The position numbers were made by a program, and so were the translations under genes. 64,000 bases of DNA, from the NCBI RefSeq assembly GCF_002155145.1, contig NZ_CP021323.1:1426001-1490000 (forward strand), written 5' to 3'. The stretch is from Kushneria konosiri (lineage in GTDB: Bacteria; Pseudomonadota; Gammaproteobacteria; Pseudomonadales; Halomonadaceae). Positions 1-8,439 of this stretch are shown one piece after another (position 1 is the first letter of the stretch; every line of letters begins with the position of its first letter). A model generated the notes under the pieces. That model was given only the letters and a program-made list of their open reading frames with translations. It searched no databases and was not told the origin of the DNA.

Positions 1-618
1 GCGATCATCGCCACCAATACTTCGACCATCTCGATTGCCAAACTGTCTGAAGCGGTTACCCACCCGGAGCGTTTTCTGGGCGTGCACTTCTCCAATCCGT
101 CACCGTTCGTGCCGGGTGTGGAGATCATCCCGCACGAGGGGACTGCGCCGGAGGTCGTCGAGCGCGCCTGTGAAATCGTTCACGAGACCGGCAAGGAGAC
201 CGCGACCGTCAAGGACGTGACCGGCTTTGTGCTCAACCGCCTGCAGTATGCCCTGTTTCACGAGGCGACCCAGCTACTGGAAGAAGGCGTCGCGTCACCC
301 GAGGACATCGATACGCTGGTACGCACCACGTTCGGCTTCCGGCTGCCGTTTTTCGGACCGTTCGCGATTGCCGACATGGCAGGTCTGGACGTCTATAACT
401 TCTGCTATCAGTCGCTGCAGACCGACTTCCCCGAGCGCTTTGCCACCCCCGAGGTGCTGAGTTCGCTGATCGAGCAGGGCAAGCTGGGCACCAAGAGTGG
501 TGGCGGTTTCACCGACGTGCCGGCCGAGCGCATTCCGGATCTGATCGCCTGGCGTAACCGCGCCTACGTGAAGCTCTCGGAGCTGATGAAGGAGCTTGGG
601 CCGCCGCCGATGAAGTGA
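1..618 (+). CDS. 3-hydroxyacyl-CoA dehydrogenase family protein, C-terminal part (5' end outside window)
   Basis: The frame is open from base 1, so the start lies upstream of the window. The visible part begins at the end of the NAD-binding domain (ATNTSTISI, then HFSNPSPFVPGVEIIP) and runs through the helical C-terminal domain (DVTGFVLNRLQYALFHEA, TTFGFRLPFFGPFAIADMAGLD). These are hallmarks of short 3-hydroxyacyl-CoA/3-hydroxybutyryl-CoA dehydrogenases, which oxidise a 3-hydroxy group with NAD. The substrate cannot be fixed, because carnitine and other 3-hydroxyacid dehydrogenases share this fold. It is followed by a strong intrinsic terminator, so it is the last gene of its transcript. Confidence 0.85.
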   Translation, partial: AIIATNTSTISIAKLSEAVTHPERFLGVHFSNPSPFVPGVEIIPHEGTAPEVVERACEIVHETGKETATVKDVTGFVLNRLQYALFHEATQLLEEGVASPEDIDTLVRTTFGFRLPFFGPFAIADMAGLDVYNFCYQSLQTDFPERFATPEVLSSLIEQGKLGTKSGGGFTDVPAERIPDLIAWRNRAYVKLSELMKELGPPPMK

Positions 619-638
619 TCCGGCTGACGATCCTTGCC

Positions 639-674
639 AAAAAAGCCCGCTCGATATTTCGAGCGGGCTTTTTT
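639..674 (+). terminator. Intrinsic terminator after the dehydrogenase gene
   Basis: A perfect 15-bp stem (AAAAAGCCCGCTCGA pairing with its complement) with a TATT loop ends in a run of six T. The A-run on the 5' side makes it bidirectional, so it could also stop any transcript passing the parS site from the minus-strand GNAT gene. Confidence 0.93.
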
Positions 675-727
675 ATGGGCACTCTGTCATGTCAGGGAAG
701 ACGACGGGTCATTGTCTTTACTGCAGG

Positions 728-753
728 CGGGATGTTTCACGTGAAACATCCCG
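728..753. promoter_or_regulatory. parS-like ParB-binding site 1
   Basis: The 16-bp consensus parS palindrome TGTTTCACGTGAAACA lies at 733-748, inside a longer perfect 26-bp palindrome (728-753). ParB (Spo0J family) binds this sequence to load the segregation complex and SMC near the replication origin. It sits between the terminator at 639-674 and the 3' end of the GNAT gene, so it does not interrupt a gene. There is no T-run beside it, so it is not read as a terminator. Confidence 0.87.
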
Positions 754-772
754 TCAGGCATGGTGAGCTGGC

Positions 773-1627
773 CTAGCCCAGCGCCTGATTGATCAGGCCA
801 AATCGGGTCAGCGGACCGTCATTGATCTCCGGGCCGCGACGCATGCGCTCGACCCGATTGACGCAGGCAAGCCCGGCCTCCAGCAGAATACGGTCGTCTT
901 CCGGTGCCACCAGATCCAGCCGTACGAAACGACCGTGGGCGCGGGACAGCAAAAAGGCCATCAGGGCCCGCGCCCGCTCGGGGGTCTGCGCCATGACGGG
1001 GCCGATGTGGTCGCCACGACCATAGAGCCGTCGCAGCGCCACACCGACCAGATGGCCGTCTTCTTCGATGACCACGCCATCGTCTGCCTGACGCACGGTC
1101 TCTACATGGACGGGGTTGAGCGGTGCCATGGCCGTAATCAGCTCACGGTCGCTGTCTCGCAGCGCGCGCATTCCCGGTATGGCGGGTACGTTTACGGTCG
1201 CCGTGACATGGCCCTGGTACTGATGGATCGTGCTGCAGGGTCTGAAACCGAGCTTGATATAAAGCGGGGCGCCGGCTTCGGTCGCGACCAGTTGAAGGGT
1301 ACGCTCACCTACCAGTCCCATCAGGCGCGTCATCATCTCCCGTCCCAGACCGCGGCCCTGCCAGTCATCATCAATGATCACAAGGCCAAGCGTTGCCATA
1401 TGGCCCTGATTGAAGCAGAACCCGGTACCGACCAGCCGGCCCTCGGCATTTTCGACTGCCACGCCCTCGCCGATCGCCAGCGACGTGGCCCAGTCCTCAT
1501 GGCGATGCGGCCAGCCAAGACGCGAAGAGAGGGCCCGGGCGGCATCGATATCCCTTTCCTGAAAGGCGCGCCAGTTGAACACTTCCTGAGGGGGATCTAC
1601 CGGCCGGGTCGTTGATGATTGAGACAT
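773..1627 (-). CDS. GNAT acetyltransferase with a second C-terminal acetyltransferase-like domain
   Basis: A 284-residue protein. The N-terminal half is a GNAT fold with a clear acetyl-CoA loop, DDDWQGRGLGREMMTRL (about residues 87-103), and the downstream YIKLGFRP strand. The C-terminal half (about 150-284) resembles the extra acetyltransferase-like domain of YitH/HolE-type GNAT proteins. It probably acetylates a small molecule; the substrate is unknown. The gene is monocistronic, with the aldehyde dehydrogenase gene diverging on the other strand. Confidence 0.8.
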   Translation of the reverse strand: MSQSSTTRPVDPPQEVFNWRAFQERDIDAARALSSRLGWPHRHEDWATSLAIGEGVAVENAEGRLVGTGFCFNQGHMATLGLVIIDDDWQGRGLGREMMTRLMGLVGERTLQLVATEAGAPLYIKLGFRPCSTIHQYQGHVTATVNVPAIPGMRALRDSDRELITAMAPLNPVHVETVRQADDGVVIEEDGHLVGVALRRLYGRGDHIGPVMAQTPERARALMAFLLSRAHGRFVRLDLVAPEDDRILLEAGLACVNRVERMRRGPEINDGPLTRFGLINQALG

Positions 1628-1720
1628 GACAGCCTGCTCCTTGTGAACTTGTCTGCACGGGACGCTTACTGTCGCATGCGTTCCCCACGGGTGCCACGCT
1701 CAGGCAGCGGCAGGCAGGCA

Positions 1721-1771
1721 ATTCGGCAGATATGGCCGAATCGACGGGATTTTGGCGCAGCAACTGCGCCA
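1721..1771. promoter_or_regulatory. Two adjacent inverted repeats upstream of the aldehyde dehydrogenase gene
   Basis: Two perfect inverted repeats stand side by side: ATTCGGC...GCCGAAT (1721-1741, 7-nt spacer) and TGGCGCAG-CAA-CTGCGCCA (1753-1771). They lie in the divergent gap between the GNAT and aldehyde dehydrogenase genes, 106-156 bases before the proposed start codon. They could be operator sites or RNA hairpins in the leader. No regulator is encoded next to them. Confidence 0.35.
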
Positions 1772-1876
1772 GGCGTGACCACACTCGGCACCCCGTGCCG
1801 GAGGATTGGCCGTAGCATGAAGGGAGACTCACCCCATGTTTCGAAAAAGACCCTTCATCACTCGAGAGAGCCCGCC

Positions 1877-3352
1877 ATGCCAGGTTTTGACCCTGCCCGA
1901 ATCACGATTCCCTGCGCTCATTTTCTGCACGGCCGTCAGGTACGCGGTGGTGCGGGGCTGGCGGTCACACGCCCGGCCGATGGGCAGGTCTATGCCGAGC
2001 TGCCCGTGGCCGACGACGCCTGTGTCGATGAGGCCGTGGCCAGTGCCCGGCAGGCGTTTTTTCATGCTGACTGGGCGCGCCGTGCCCCGCGCGAGCGTGC
2101 GCGACTCATGCGTCGCTGGGCGGATCTGACCGAGGCCGATATCGACTACCTGGCTGCGCTCGAGGCGCTGGGCTCGACCCGGCCGATCGATCAGGCGCGT
2201 GCCTGGGATGTGCCCTATACCGCCGAAGGTATCCGGTTTTTTGCCGAATTTGCCGACAAGCATGGCGGCGAGGTGGCCGCCACCGCCCACAATCGCCTGG
2301 GCATGCAGATCGCCGAGCCGCTGGGCGTGGTCGGGGCCATCGCGCCCTGGAACTTTCCACTCAGCATGACCTGCTGGAAGGTGGCGCCGGCACTGGCGGC
2401 CGGCAATACCGTGGTACTCAAGCCTTCCGAAATGACGCCCTTCACGGCAGTACGCCTGGCCGAACTGGCCATTGAGGCCGGCATTCCACCGGGCGTGTTC
2501 AACGTCATTCAGGGCGACGGTGCCACCACCGGTGACGCGCTGTGCCGCCATCCTGATGTGGCCAAAATCACCTTTACCGGCTCCACCGTGACCGGACGCC
2601 ATATCATGGGGGCCTGCGCCGAGACCGGCCCAAAGCCGGTCACGCTGGAGCTGGGTGGCAAGAGTCCACAGGTGGTATTTGGCGACATTCCCGACATCGA
2701 GCGCACTGCGGCAACGCTGGCCGGCGCGATCACCGGTAATGCCGGTCAGGTCTGCGTGGCAGGCTCGCGTCTTTTGATCGAACGCTCGCTGCTCGAGCCC
2801 ATGATTAAGCGGTTGAACGCCCATTTCGAGATGCTCGAGCCGGGGCTGACCTGGGCCAGCGGCAGCCGCTTTTCACCGATCATCTCCGAGACCCAGGCCA
2901 ACCGTATCGAGTCGGTTGTGGCCCGTGCCCTTGAGGCCGGTGCCGAGCTGATCGAAGGCGGGTCGCGCTTTGAAACGAGCCTGGGGGGCTGCTTTTATCG
3001 CCCCACGATTCTCCGGGTCGACAACAGTGACAATCCGGCGGTGAAAGAAGAGATCTTCGGCCCGGTGCTGAGCGTGCAGGCCTTTGATGACGAGGAGGAA
3101 GCGCTGGCGCTGGCCGAGCACGAGGTCTATGGACTGGCCGCCGGGGTACACACGGCCGATATCGGCCGGGCACTGCGCGCGGTACGCCGGCTCAGTGCCG
3201 GCACCGTATGGGTCAACCGCTATGGGCGCAGCAATGACTATATCCTGCCGACCGGCGGCTACAAGCGCTCCGGCATCGGTCGCGACCTGGGCCGGGCGGC
3301 GTTTGAAGCCAATCTGCATCACAAGAGCGTACTGATCGATCTCGATACCTGA
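1877..3352 (+). CDS. NAD(P)-dependent aldehyde dehydrogenase
   Basis: A 491-residue protein of the usual length for the ALDH superfamily. It shows the Rossmann-domain APWNFP motif, the VTLELGGKSPQVVF motif carrying the general-base Glu, and the catalytic Cys in GNAGQVCVAGSR (about residue 293), followed by EEIFGPVLSV. It should oxidise an aldehyde to the acid. The FAD-dependent amine oxidase gene that follows 83 bases later suggests the aldehyde arises by oxidative deamination of an amine or amino acid. The start was set at the ATG of MPGFDPARIT, preceded by GAGAG; the frame is open further upstream but shows no family similarity there. Confidence 0.87.
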   Translation: MPGFDPARITIPCAHFLHGRQVRGGAGLAVTRPADGQVYAELPVADDACVDEAVASARQAFFHADWARRAPRERARLMRRWADLTEADIDYLAALEALGSTRPIDQARAWDVPYTAEGIRFFAEFADKHGGEVAATAHNRLGMQIAEPLGVVGAIAPWNFPLSMTCWKVAPALAAGNTVVLKPSEMTPFTAVRLAELAIEAGIPPGVFNVIQGDGATTGDALCRHPDVAKITFTGSTVTGRHIMGACAETGPKPVTLELGGKSPQVVFGDIPDIERTAATLAGAITGNAGQVCVAGSRLLIERSLLEPMIKRLNAHFEMLEPGLTWASGSRFSPIISETQANRIESVVARALEAGAELIEGGSRFETSLGGCFYRPTILRVDNSDNPAVKEEIFGPVLSVQAFDDEEEALALAEHEVYGLAAGVHTADIGRALRAVRRLSAGTVWVNRYGRSNDYILPTGGYKRSGIGRDLGRAAFEANLHHKSVLIDLDT

Positions 3353-3435
3353 GTGCAGACAGAAGCATCCTGCCCTGCAGTAAACGAAGGCTTCGATTGT
3401 ATGATGACCAACAACAAGAGAAGAGGTTTTCGAAC

Positions 3436-4767
3436 ATGTTTGTGAATGTAGATCCTGTCCACGATAGCGCCGAATTTCCCGAGCAGGTTGATGTGGTCGT
3501 GATCGGTGGCGGCATCCTGGGCACCTGTGCCGCCCTTGAGCTGGCCGGTCGCGGCGTGTCGATGGCGCTGCTGGAAAAGGGACTGATCGGCTGTGAGCAG
3601 TCCAGTCGCAACTGGGGCTGGGTGCGCCAGCAAAACCGTGACCTTTATGAGCTGCCGCTGGCCATGCACAGCCTGAGTCGCTGGGACGCCCTGTCCGGCG
3701 AGGTCGGTAGTGACGTGGGCTTTCGTCGCAGCGGGATTGTTTATACCACCGACAGTCAGGCGAGCCTGGACAAGTGGGAAGCCTGGGGGCAAAAGGCCCG
3801 CGAGCTGGGCTTTACCTGCCACATGATGACGGCCAGTGAAGCCCATGAGCGTGCCCCGGGGACTACCTCGCGCTGGCTGGGCGGGGTCTGGTCACCCACC
3901 GATGGCCGCGCCGAACCTGCCATGGCCTGTCCGGCGATCGCCCGGGGCGCGCAGGCCAAAGGGGCTTATGTACATCAGAACTGCGCCGTTCGCGGTCTGG
4001 ACCTGTCCGGCGGTCGCGTGAGCGGCGTATGGACCGAGCGAGGGCTGATGCGCACCTCGAGCGTCATCTGCGCCGGTGGTGCCTGGAGCTCGCGCTTTTG
4101 CCGACGTCATGGGGTCGAGCTGCCCTCGGCCAACATCATGGGCACCACCATTCAGACCACGCCAGCGCCCGAGGTCACGCCGGGCTGTCTGACCACGCCC
4201 AGGATCGCCCTGCGGCGACGGCTGGATGGCAGTTATACGCTGGCCATGCCGGGGCTGGGCCGGCTGGAGGTCAGCCCACAGAGCATGCGGTATGCCATCA
4301 AGTTCTACGGCGCCTATCGCAGCAAGCTGGCCAAGAAGCTGCAGATTCGCATCGGTCGCTCCTTCTTTCGCGGGCCGGAAGCTGCCGGACGCTGGGAGTT
4401 CGATCAGGTCTCGCCGTTTGAAGAGCAGCGCATTCTTGATCCCATGCCGGACATGGCGCTGGCGCGGGCGACGCTTGCCGGGCTGCATGCCGAATATCCG
4501 TCTCTCAAGGGCGTGCATCTGGCCAGGGCCTGGGCCGGCATGATCGATACCACGCCGGATCTGGTGCCGGTCATCTCGCCGGTTGATGCGATTCCCGGCT
4601 TTACGGTGGCAGCCGGCTGCAGCGGTCATGGTTTTGGCATCGGGCCGGCAGCCGGTCAGCTGGCCGCAGATCTGGCGACCAGCGTAACGCCTCGGGTCAA
4701 CTCGGCGCCCTATCATCTTGATCGTTTTGCCCGGGGAAGCCGCATTCGTCAGCCCGAGATGATGTAG
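3436..4767 (+). CDS. FAD-dependent amine/amino-acid oxidoreductase (DAO fold)
   Basis: A 443-residue flavoprotein with an N-terminal dinucleotide-binding site VVVIGGGILGTCAALELAGRG (about residues 17-37) and the C-terminal FAD-contacting segment AAGCSGHGFGIGPAAGQL typical of DadA/GamB-like oxidases. It probably oxidises a primary or secondary amine, with the aldehyde product passed to the upstream aldehyde dehydrogenase; the substrate is inferred, not shown. The start is the ATG of MFVNVD, preceded by AGAAGAGG at proper spacing. A short hairpin terminator follows at 4793-4815. Confidence 0.82.
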   Translation: MFVNVDPVHDSAEFPEQVDVVVIGGGILGTCAALELAGRGVSMALLEKGLIGCEQSSRNWGWVRQQNRDLYELPLAMHSLSRWDALSGEVGSDVGFRRSGIVYTTDSQASLDKWEAWGQKARELGFTCHMMTASEAHERAPGTTSRWLGGVWSPTDGRAEPAMACPAIARGAQAKGAYVHQNCAVRGLDLSGGRVSGVWTERGLMRTSSVICAGGAWSSRFCRRHGVELPSANIMGTTIQTTPAPEVTPGCLTTPRIALRRRLDGSYTLAMPGLGRLEVSPQSMRYAIKFYGAYRSKLAKKLQIRIGRSFFRGPEAAGRWEFDQVSPFEEQRILDPMPDMALARATLAGLHAEYPSLKGVHLARAWAGMIDTTPDLVPVISPVDAIPGFTVAAGCSGHGFGIGPAAGQLAADLATSVTPRVNSAPYHLDRFARGSRIRQPEMM

Positions 4768-4792
4768 CCGTCTGCCGCAGGCTGTGCTGTGC

Positions 4793-4815
4793 ACGCCCTG
4801 AAAAAGGGCGTTTTG
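4793..4815 (+). terminator. Weak intrinsic terminator/attenuator between the oxidase and HAD genes
   Basis: A 7-bp stem (ACGCCCT paired with AGGGCGT) with an A-rich loop is followed by TTTTGT. It lies 26 bases after the oxidase stop codon and well before the HAD gene, so it may separate or attenuate the two transcripts. Confidence 0.55.
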
Positions 4816-4947
4816 TACCGGCAGGGCGCAGACTTTCAGCGTCCTGCAATGGCCGGAGAGTGCTTCAATCAGGCATGGCCCCCACGGGGTGCCAACGTCC
4901 ACAACAATCTTCGCCGTCAACGGCACGACAACACAGGACGACATACC

Positions 4948-5622
4948 ATGAGCGATATCGTGCGCCCGAAGTACATCACCTTTGACTGCTACGGCACGCT
5001 GACCAACTTTCAGATGGGCTCCATGACCCGGGAGATCTTTGCCGATCGTATTCCGGCCGCCGACCGCATGGACGGCTTCGTCAGATCCTTTGGGGCCTAT
5101 CGTTTTGATGAAGTGCTTGGCCCCTGGAAGCCCTATTCGGAGGTGTTGTGCGCGGCGCTTGAGCGTACCTGCAAGCGCTGGGGTGTGGAATATCGTGATA
5201 ATGAAGGCATGCGCTATTACGAGGCGGTGCCCACCTGGGGGCCGCATCCGGACGTGATCGAGGGACTTTCGAAGATCGCCGACAGGATTCCGCTGGTGAT
5301 CTATTCCAACGCGGACAACCGTCAGATCATGGACAACGTCAAAAAGCTTGAAGTGCCGTTTCACGAGGTCTTCACGGCGGACACCTTCAAGGTTTACAAG
5401 CCGCGTCTGGAAGCCTTTGAAGCGATGATCGATACCCTGGGCTGTCGTCCGGACGAGCTGTTGCACGTCTCTTCGAGCTTTCGCTACGACCTGATGTCGG
5501 CGCACTTCATGGGCATCAACAACAAGGCCTTTGTGTCGCGCAATCATGAAGGTTTCTGCCAGGGCTATGGCGCGACCGAGATTGCCGATATCCGCGGCCT
5601 CCCGGCGCTGGTCGGTCTCTGA
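4948..5622 (+). CDS. Haloacid dehalogenase type II family hydrolase
   Basis: A 224-residue HAD protein of the L-2-haloacid dehalogenase (type II) class. The nucleophile motif is ITFDCYGTLTNF (Asp at residue 13), motif II is VIYSNADN, and the lysine motif is TFKVYKPRLEAF. A DDR-like C-terminal segment (VSSSFRYDLMSAHFMG) replaces the usual Asp pair. Members of this class near amine-oxidase genes are common, and true dehalogenation is only one possibility. It is probably a catabolic accessory enzyme of the preceding cluster. Confidence 0.8.
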   Translation: MSDIVRPKYITFDCYGTLTNFQMGSMTREIFADRIPAADRMDGFVRSFGAYRFDEVLGPWKPYSEVLCAALERTCKRWGVEYRDNEGMRYYEAVPTWGPHPDVIEGLSKIADRIPLVIYSNADNRQIMDNVKKLEVPFHEVFTADTFKVYKPRLEAFEAMIDTLGCRPDELLHVSSSFRYDLMSAHFMGINNKAFVSRNHEGFCQGYGATEIADIRGLPALVGL

Positions 5623-5655
5623 GTTGTTCCTGCGGCCTCTTTCGGGAGAACGTTC

Positions 5656-5838
5656 ATGAAGTTCGAGTCCTATTGGCTGGATACGGCACCGCCCTTTACC
5701 GGGGCGATGTCGGAGCCCCCCGAAGGCCACTACGACGTGGCCGTGATCGATGGCGTCCGGTGGCTCTGCTGGAGGCCGGGCCGTTTTGCGTTGGTTTCGC
5801 CGCAACTAGGGCCATGGGCCACGGCATGGATGAAATAA
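5656..5838 (+). pseudogene. Remnant of a second FAD-dependent oxidoreductase gene (N-terminus only)
   Basis: The first 32 residues (ESYWLDTAPPFTG, then EGHYDVAVIDG) match the start of DadA/GamB-type FAD oxidoreductases, which continue with a GGGFTG loop. Here the glycine loop and following helix are missing. The next recognisable strand, VALLEAG, appears in another frame at about 5769-5789, so a deletion of roughly 20 codons with a frameshift has occurred. The frame ends at 5838, where a full gene would be about 430 codons. It sits 33 bases after the HAD gene, where an intact oxidase would complete the cluster. Confidence 0.72.
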
Positions 5839-6009
5839 ATATTAAATACAGGGCTTGCCGGTCCTGAGGGGACTATCCTGCAAGGGTGTCATGTGACAAA
5901 TGGATGACGGCCATGCATGGCCTGTCTCGATGGAAAACAGCGCAGCGCCTGTCGGTGCGGCCCTGTTGCAGAGCGTCACAACAGTGCGCTTGATAAAAGG
6001 AATTAGACC

Positions 6010-7050
6010 ATGACAGAGACCACGGCTGGACCGGTGCGCGAGTTCATCGACCGCGTTTCATGGGGGAGCGTCATTGCAGGTGTCGTGACGGTCCTCGCCA
6101 TCTCCTCCTTGCTATCGCTGCTGGGAACAGCGATCGGCGCCAGTGTGATTGACCCGATGTCGAATAACCCCTTTGACGGTCTCGGGACGGCCTTTGGCAT
6201 CTCCTCTGCCGTCTTTCTGGTGATCAGCTTTGCCGCCGGTGGCTTTGTCGCAGGTCGACTGGCCAACGTTCGTGGCTTCATCCATGGATTTTTAAGCTGG
6301 GCCACGGCCACCCTGATCTCGATGGTGCTGATCGGGTTTGCCGCCGGCAATATCGTCTCCGGCGGTGCCAGTGCCGTGAGCTCGATTGTTTCGGGGGCTG
6401 GGCAGGTGACCGGCAGCGTGGCGAAGGGGCTTGGCAGTGCCACGTCTTCTCTGGGCGAGCAGCTCAGCGAGAACTTTGATTTTGATCCCGGTAGCGATTC
6501 GCTGCTGGAAGATCAGAACCTTCAGCGTCAGGTCAGTCAGGTACTGCGCGATACGGATACTCGCTCACTGCAGCCCGAGTATCTGAGCAATCAGGCGCAG
6601 GCGGTGGGCGATGATATCCAGACCGCGGTCCGGCATCTGGCCAGTAATCCTTCCAACTATGAAGCCATTCTCAACGAGCTGGTCGACAAGGTGCAGGGTC
6701 GCCTTGAAAACATTCAACAGGATGTCGATCGCGACGCGCTGGTCAACGCACTGGCCGGCAACACTGACCTGAGTCAATCCGACGCCGAGCAGTTTGTTGA
6801 TGATGCCATGGCCCGGCTCGATGAAGGTGTGGCCCGGATGAAACAGCAGGTCGACCGTCTGGACACCTACATCAAACAGGCGCAACAGGAGCTGGCCGAG
6901 GCCGAGAAATCGCTGCGTGAAGGGGCTGAACAGGCCGCCGAGAGTCTGCGCAACTCTGCCATGATGGCCTTCATTGCCATGGTCATCGCTGCCCTGATCA
7001 GCGGCCTTGCCGGGCTTTTAGGTGGCAGGATGCAGACCCGTCGCCGCTAA
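6010..7050 (+). CDS. Membrane protein with long periplasmic or cytoplasmic coiled-coil region
   Basis: A 346-residue protein. Three hydrophobic segments occupy roughly residues 17-120 (WGSVIAGVVTVLAISSLLSLL; VFLVISFAAGGFVAG; ATLISMVLIGFAAG), followed by a low-complexity Ser/Gly stretch. An acidic, helix-rich middle (about 160-310) contains a heptad-like DTYIKQAQQELAEAEKSLREG region, and one last hydrophobic segment (AMMAFIAMVIAALISGLAGLLGG) comes before a basic tail. I do not recognise a named family with confidence; similar proteins are annotated as hypothetical membrane or CAP-Gly-like proteins. It is preceded by AAAGGAATTAG. Confidence 0.7.
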   Translation: MTETTAGPVREFIDRVSWGSVIAGVVTVLAISSLLSLLGTAIGASVIDPMSNNPFDGLGTAFGISSAVFLVISFAAGGFVAGRLANVRGFIHGFLSWATATLISMVLIGFAAGNIVSGGASAVSSIVSGAGQVTGSVAKGLGSATSSLGEQLSENFDFDPGSDSLLEDQNLQRQVSQVLRDTDTRSLQPEYLSNQAQAVGDDIQTAVRHLASNPSNYEAILNELVDKVQGRLENIQQDVDRDALVNALAGNTDLSQSDAEQFVDDAMARLDEGVARMKQQVDRLDTYIKQAQQELAEAEKSLREGAEQAAESLRNSAMMAFIAMVIAALISGLAGLLGGRMQTRRR

Positions 7051-7144
7051 GCGCGGGACACGCCATCCAGACTGTCCATCGGAACTGTCCATTGGCACCC
7101 GTCCTCGGGACTGACCCTCAGGACGCTTGAGGTTGATTGCCCCG

Positions 7145-7171
7145 CAACGCCCGGACATGTGCCGGGCGTTG
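7145..7171. terminator. Hairpin between convergent genes
   Basis: A perfect 10-bp stem CAACGCCCGG...CCGGGCGTTG with a 7-nt loop lies in the 155-bp gap between convergent genes. It lacks a T-run on either strand, so it may be a Rho-assisted end or a 3' stabiliser rather than a classical terminator. Confidence 0.45.
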
Positions 7172-7205
7172 TCGCGTCAGGTCATGCCGCCCGGTGTCTT
7201 TTGGC

Positions 7206-8132
7206 TCAGTAACCGCGCTGACGGTCAACCCGGCCGGCCATTGCCTCGCCACGCTGATGGCGGCGCAGGTTCTCAAGCAGCACCGGAAAGGCGGTGTCGG
7301 GCTGGGTCATGGCGCCAACGTGTGGCGTCATGAGAATGCGCTCATCCGCCCAGAAGAGATGGTCCGGGGCGGGCGGCTCCTCGCGCAGCACATCCAGCAC
7401 TGCGCCGGAAAGCCGGCCTTTATCCAGCGCCTTCGTCAGATCGGCTTCGATCAGATGCTCACCGCGCCCCATGTTGATCAGCGCCGCGCCCGGGGGCAAA
7501 CGATCAAACAGCGTCTCGTTGAGCACGCCACGAGTGGCGGTGGTCAGGGGCAGCACGCAGATCAGGATATCGCAGGCACCGAGAAAGGCATCCAGCTGCG
7601 CCTCTCCGGCATGGGTGGTGACGCCTTCCACCTCGCGCGGCGTGCGCGACCAGCCGCTGACCTGAAAGCCATATCCCTTGAGGTGACGGGCAATGGCGCC
7701 GCCGAGCTGACCCAGCCCCAGCAGGCCGACGCGTCGCTCGCCGGCCGGCAGGATCATGTGGGCCTGCCAGTCACGCCTGCGCTGCTGGCGTACGTAATCA
7801 CTCATGTGACGGTGCAGCCAGAGCGTGGCGAAGGTGGCGTATTCGATCATGCCCTGTTCAATGGACGGGTCGAGCATGCGCACCACCGGCAGTGTATCGG
7901 GCAGCGCCTCGGCATCGAACTGATCGATGCCGGCGGAGGTGGCAAAAAGCACCTCAAGGTTGGGCAGCAGGGTCTCGATGGCCTCCGGGGGCTGCCAGGC
8001 CAGCAGATAGCGAATATCGCCCGGGTCGCCGATATCGGGCCACTGACGAAACTCGATGTCCGGGGCATGCTCGGCAAACAGCGCCTGCCAGCGCCGGCCA
8101 CGCGTCGGGTCGGATTTATACAGCAGTGCCAT
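7206..8132 (-). CDS. ghrA: Glyoxylate/hydroxypyruvate reductase A-like D-2-hydroxyacid dehydrogenase
   Basis: About 308 residues from the chosen ATG (MALLYKSDPTRG), matching the usual length of GhrA. It has the NAD(P)-binding GLLGLGQLGGAIARHL motif and the catalytic Arg (NMGRGEHL), Glu (VLREEPP) and His (TPHVGAMT) of the D-2-hydroxyacid dehydrogenase family. It reduces glyoxylate or hydroxypyruvate with NAD(P)H in the cytoplasm. The start is preceded by GCGAGG; an in-frame start up to 20 codons earlier is possible. The gene symbol rests on family resemblance. Confidence 0.8.
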   Translation of the reverse strand: MALLYKSDPTRGRRWQALFAEHAPDIEFRQWPDIGDPGDIRYLLAWQPPEAIETLLPNLEVLFATSAGIDQFDAEALPDTLPVVRMLDPSIEQGMIEYATFATLWLHRHMSDYVRQQRRRDWQAHMILPAGERRVGLLGLGQLGGAIARHLKGYGFQVSGWSRTPREVEGVTTHAGEAQLDAFLGACDILICVLPLTTATRGVLNETLFDRLPPGAALINMGRGEHLIEADLTKALDKGRLSGAVLDVLREEPPAPDHLFWADERILMTPHVGAMTQPDTAFPVLLENLRRHQRGEAMAGRVDRQRGY

Positions 8133-8439
8133 GTCAGGGTGCCTCGCGCTCGTCATCAATAAGTCTCTATCGTGCCCTTGATCGTGACGCATGGGGTAGC
8201 GTTATGACGTCCGACGCCACGCGGTTGCCCTGAATTTTGAAGCCTTGCAGGCAGATCCTGCCGTCACACCACATGTGTAGTGAATCATGCTGTTGTGACC
8301 CTGGTATTCAGCGCGATCCACGGCCGTGCATCGAAATATGCACGTCACCTGACGGGGCGGGCATCGTAGGCTGGAAACAGCATGGAGGCCCGGCCATGAC
8401 GGGCCCGGGACCGAACAGGGCAAAGAGGAGCATCAAGGA

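Noticed and set aside
728-753. The 26-bp palindrome as a second terminator after the dehydrogenase gene
   Set aside because: It has no T-run, a real terminator lies just upstream, and its core is exactly the parS consensus repeated at other sites.
3892-5805. A long open frame on the minus strand (over 600 codons) opposite the FAD oxidase and HAD genes
   Set aside because: It is antisense to two well-supported genes, its translation has no recognisable domain, and it is the type of spurious open frame common in GC-rich DNA.
7070-7105. Imperfect tandem repeat ACTGTCCATCGG/ACTGTCCATTGG near 7.07-7.10 kb
   Set aside because: Only two short copies in a convergent gap; too little to call a repeat element or a binding array.
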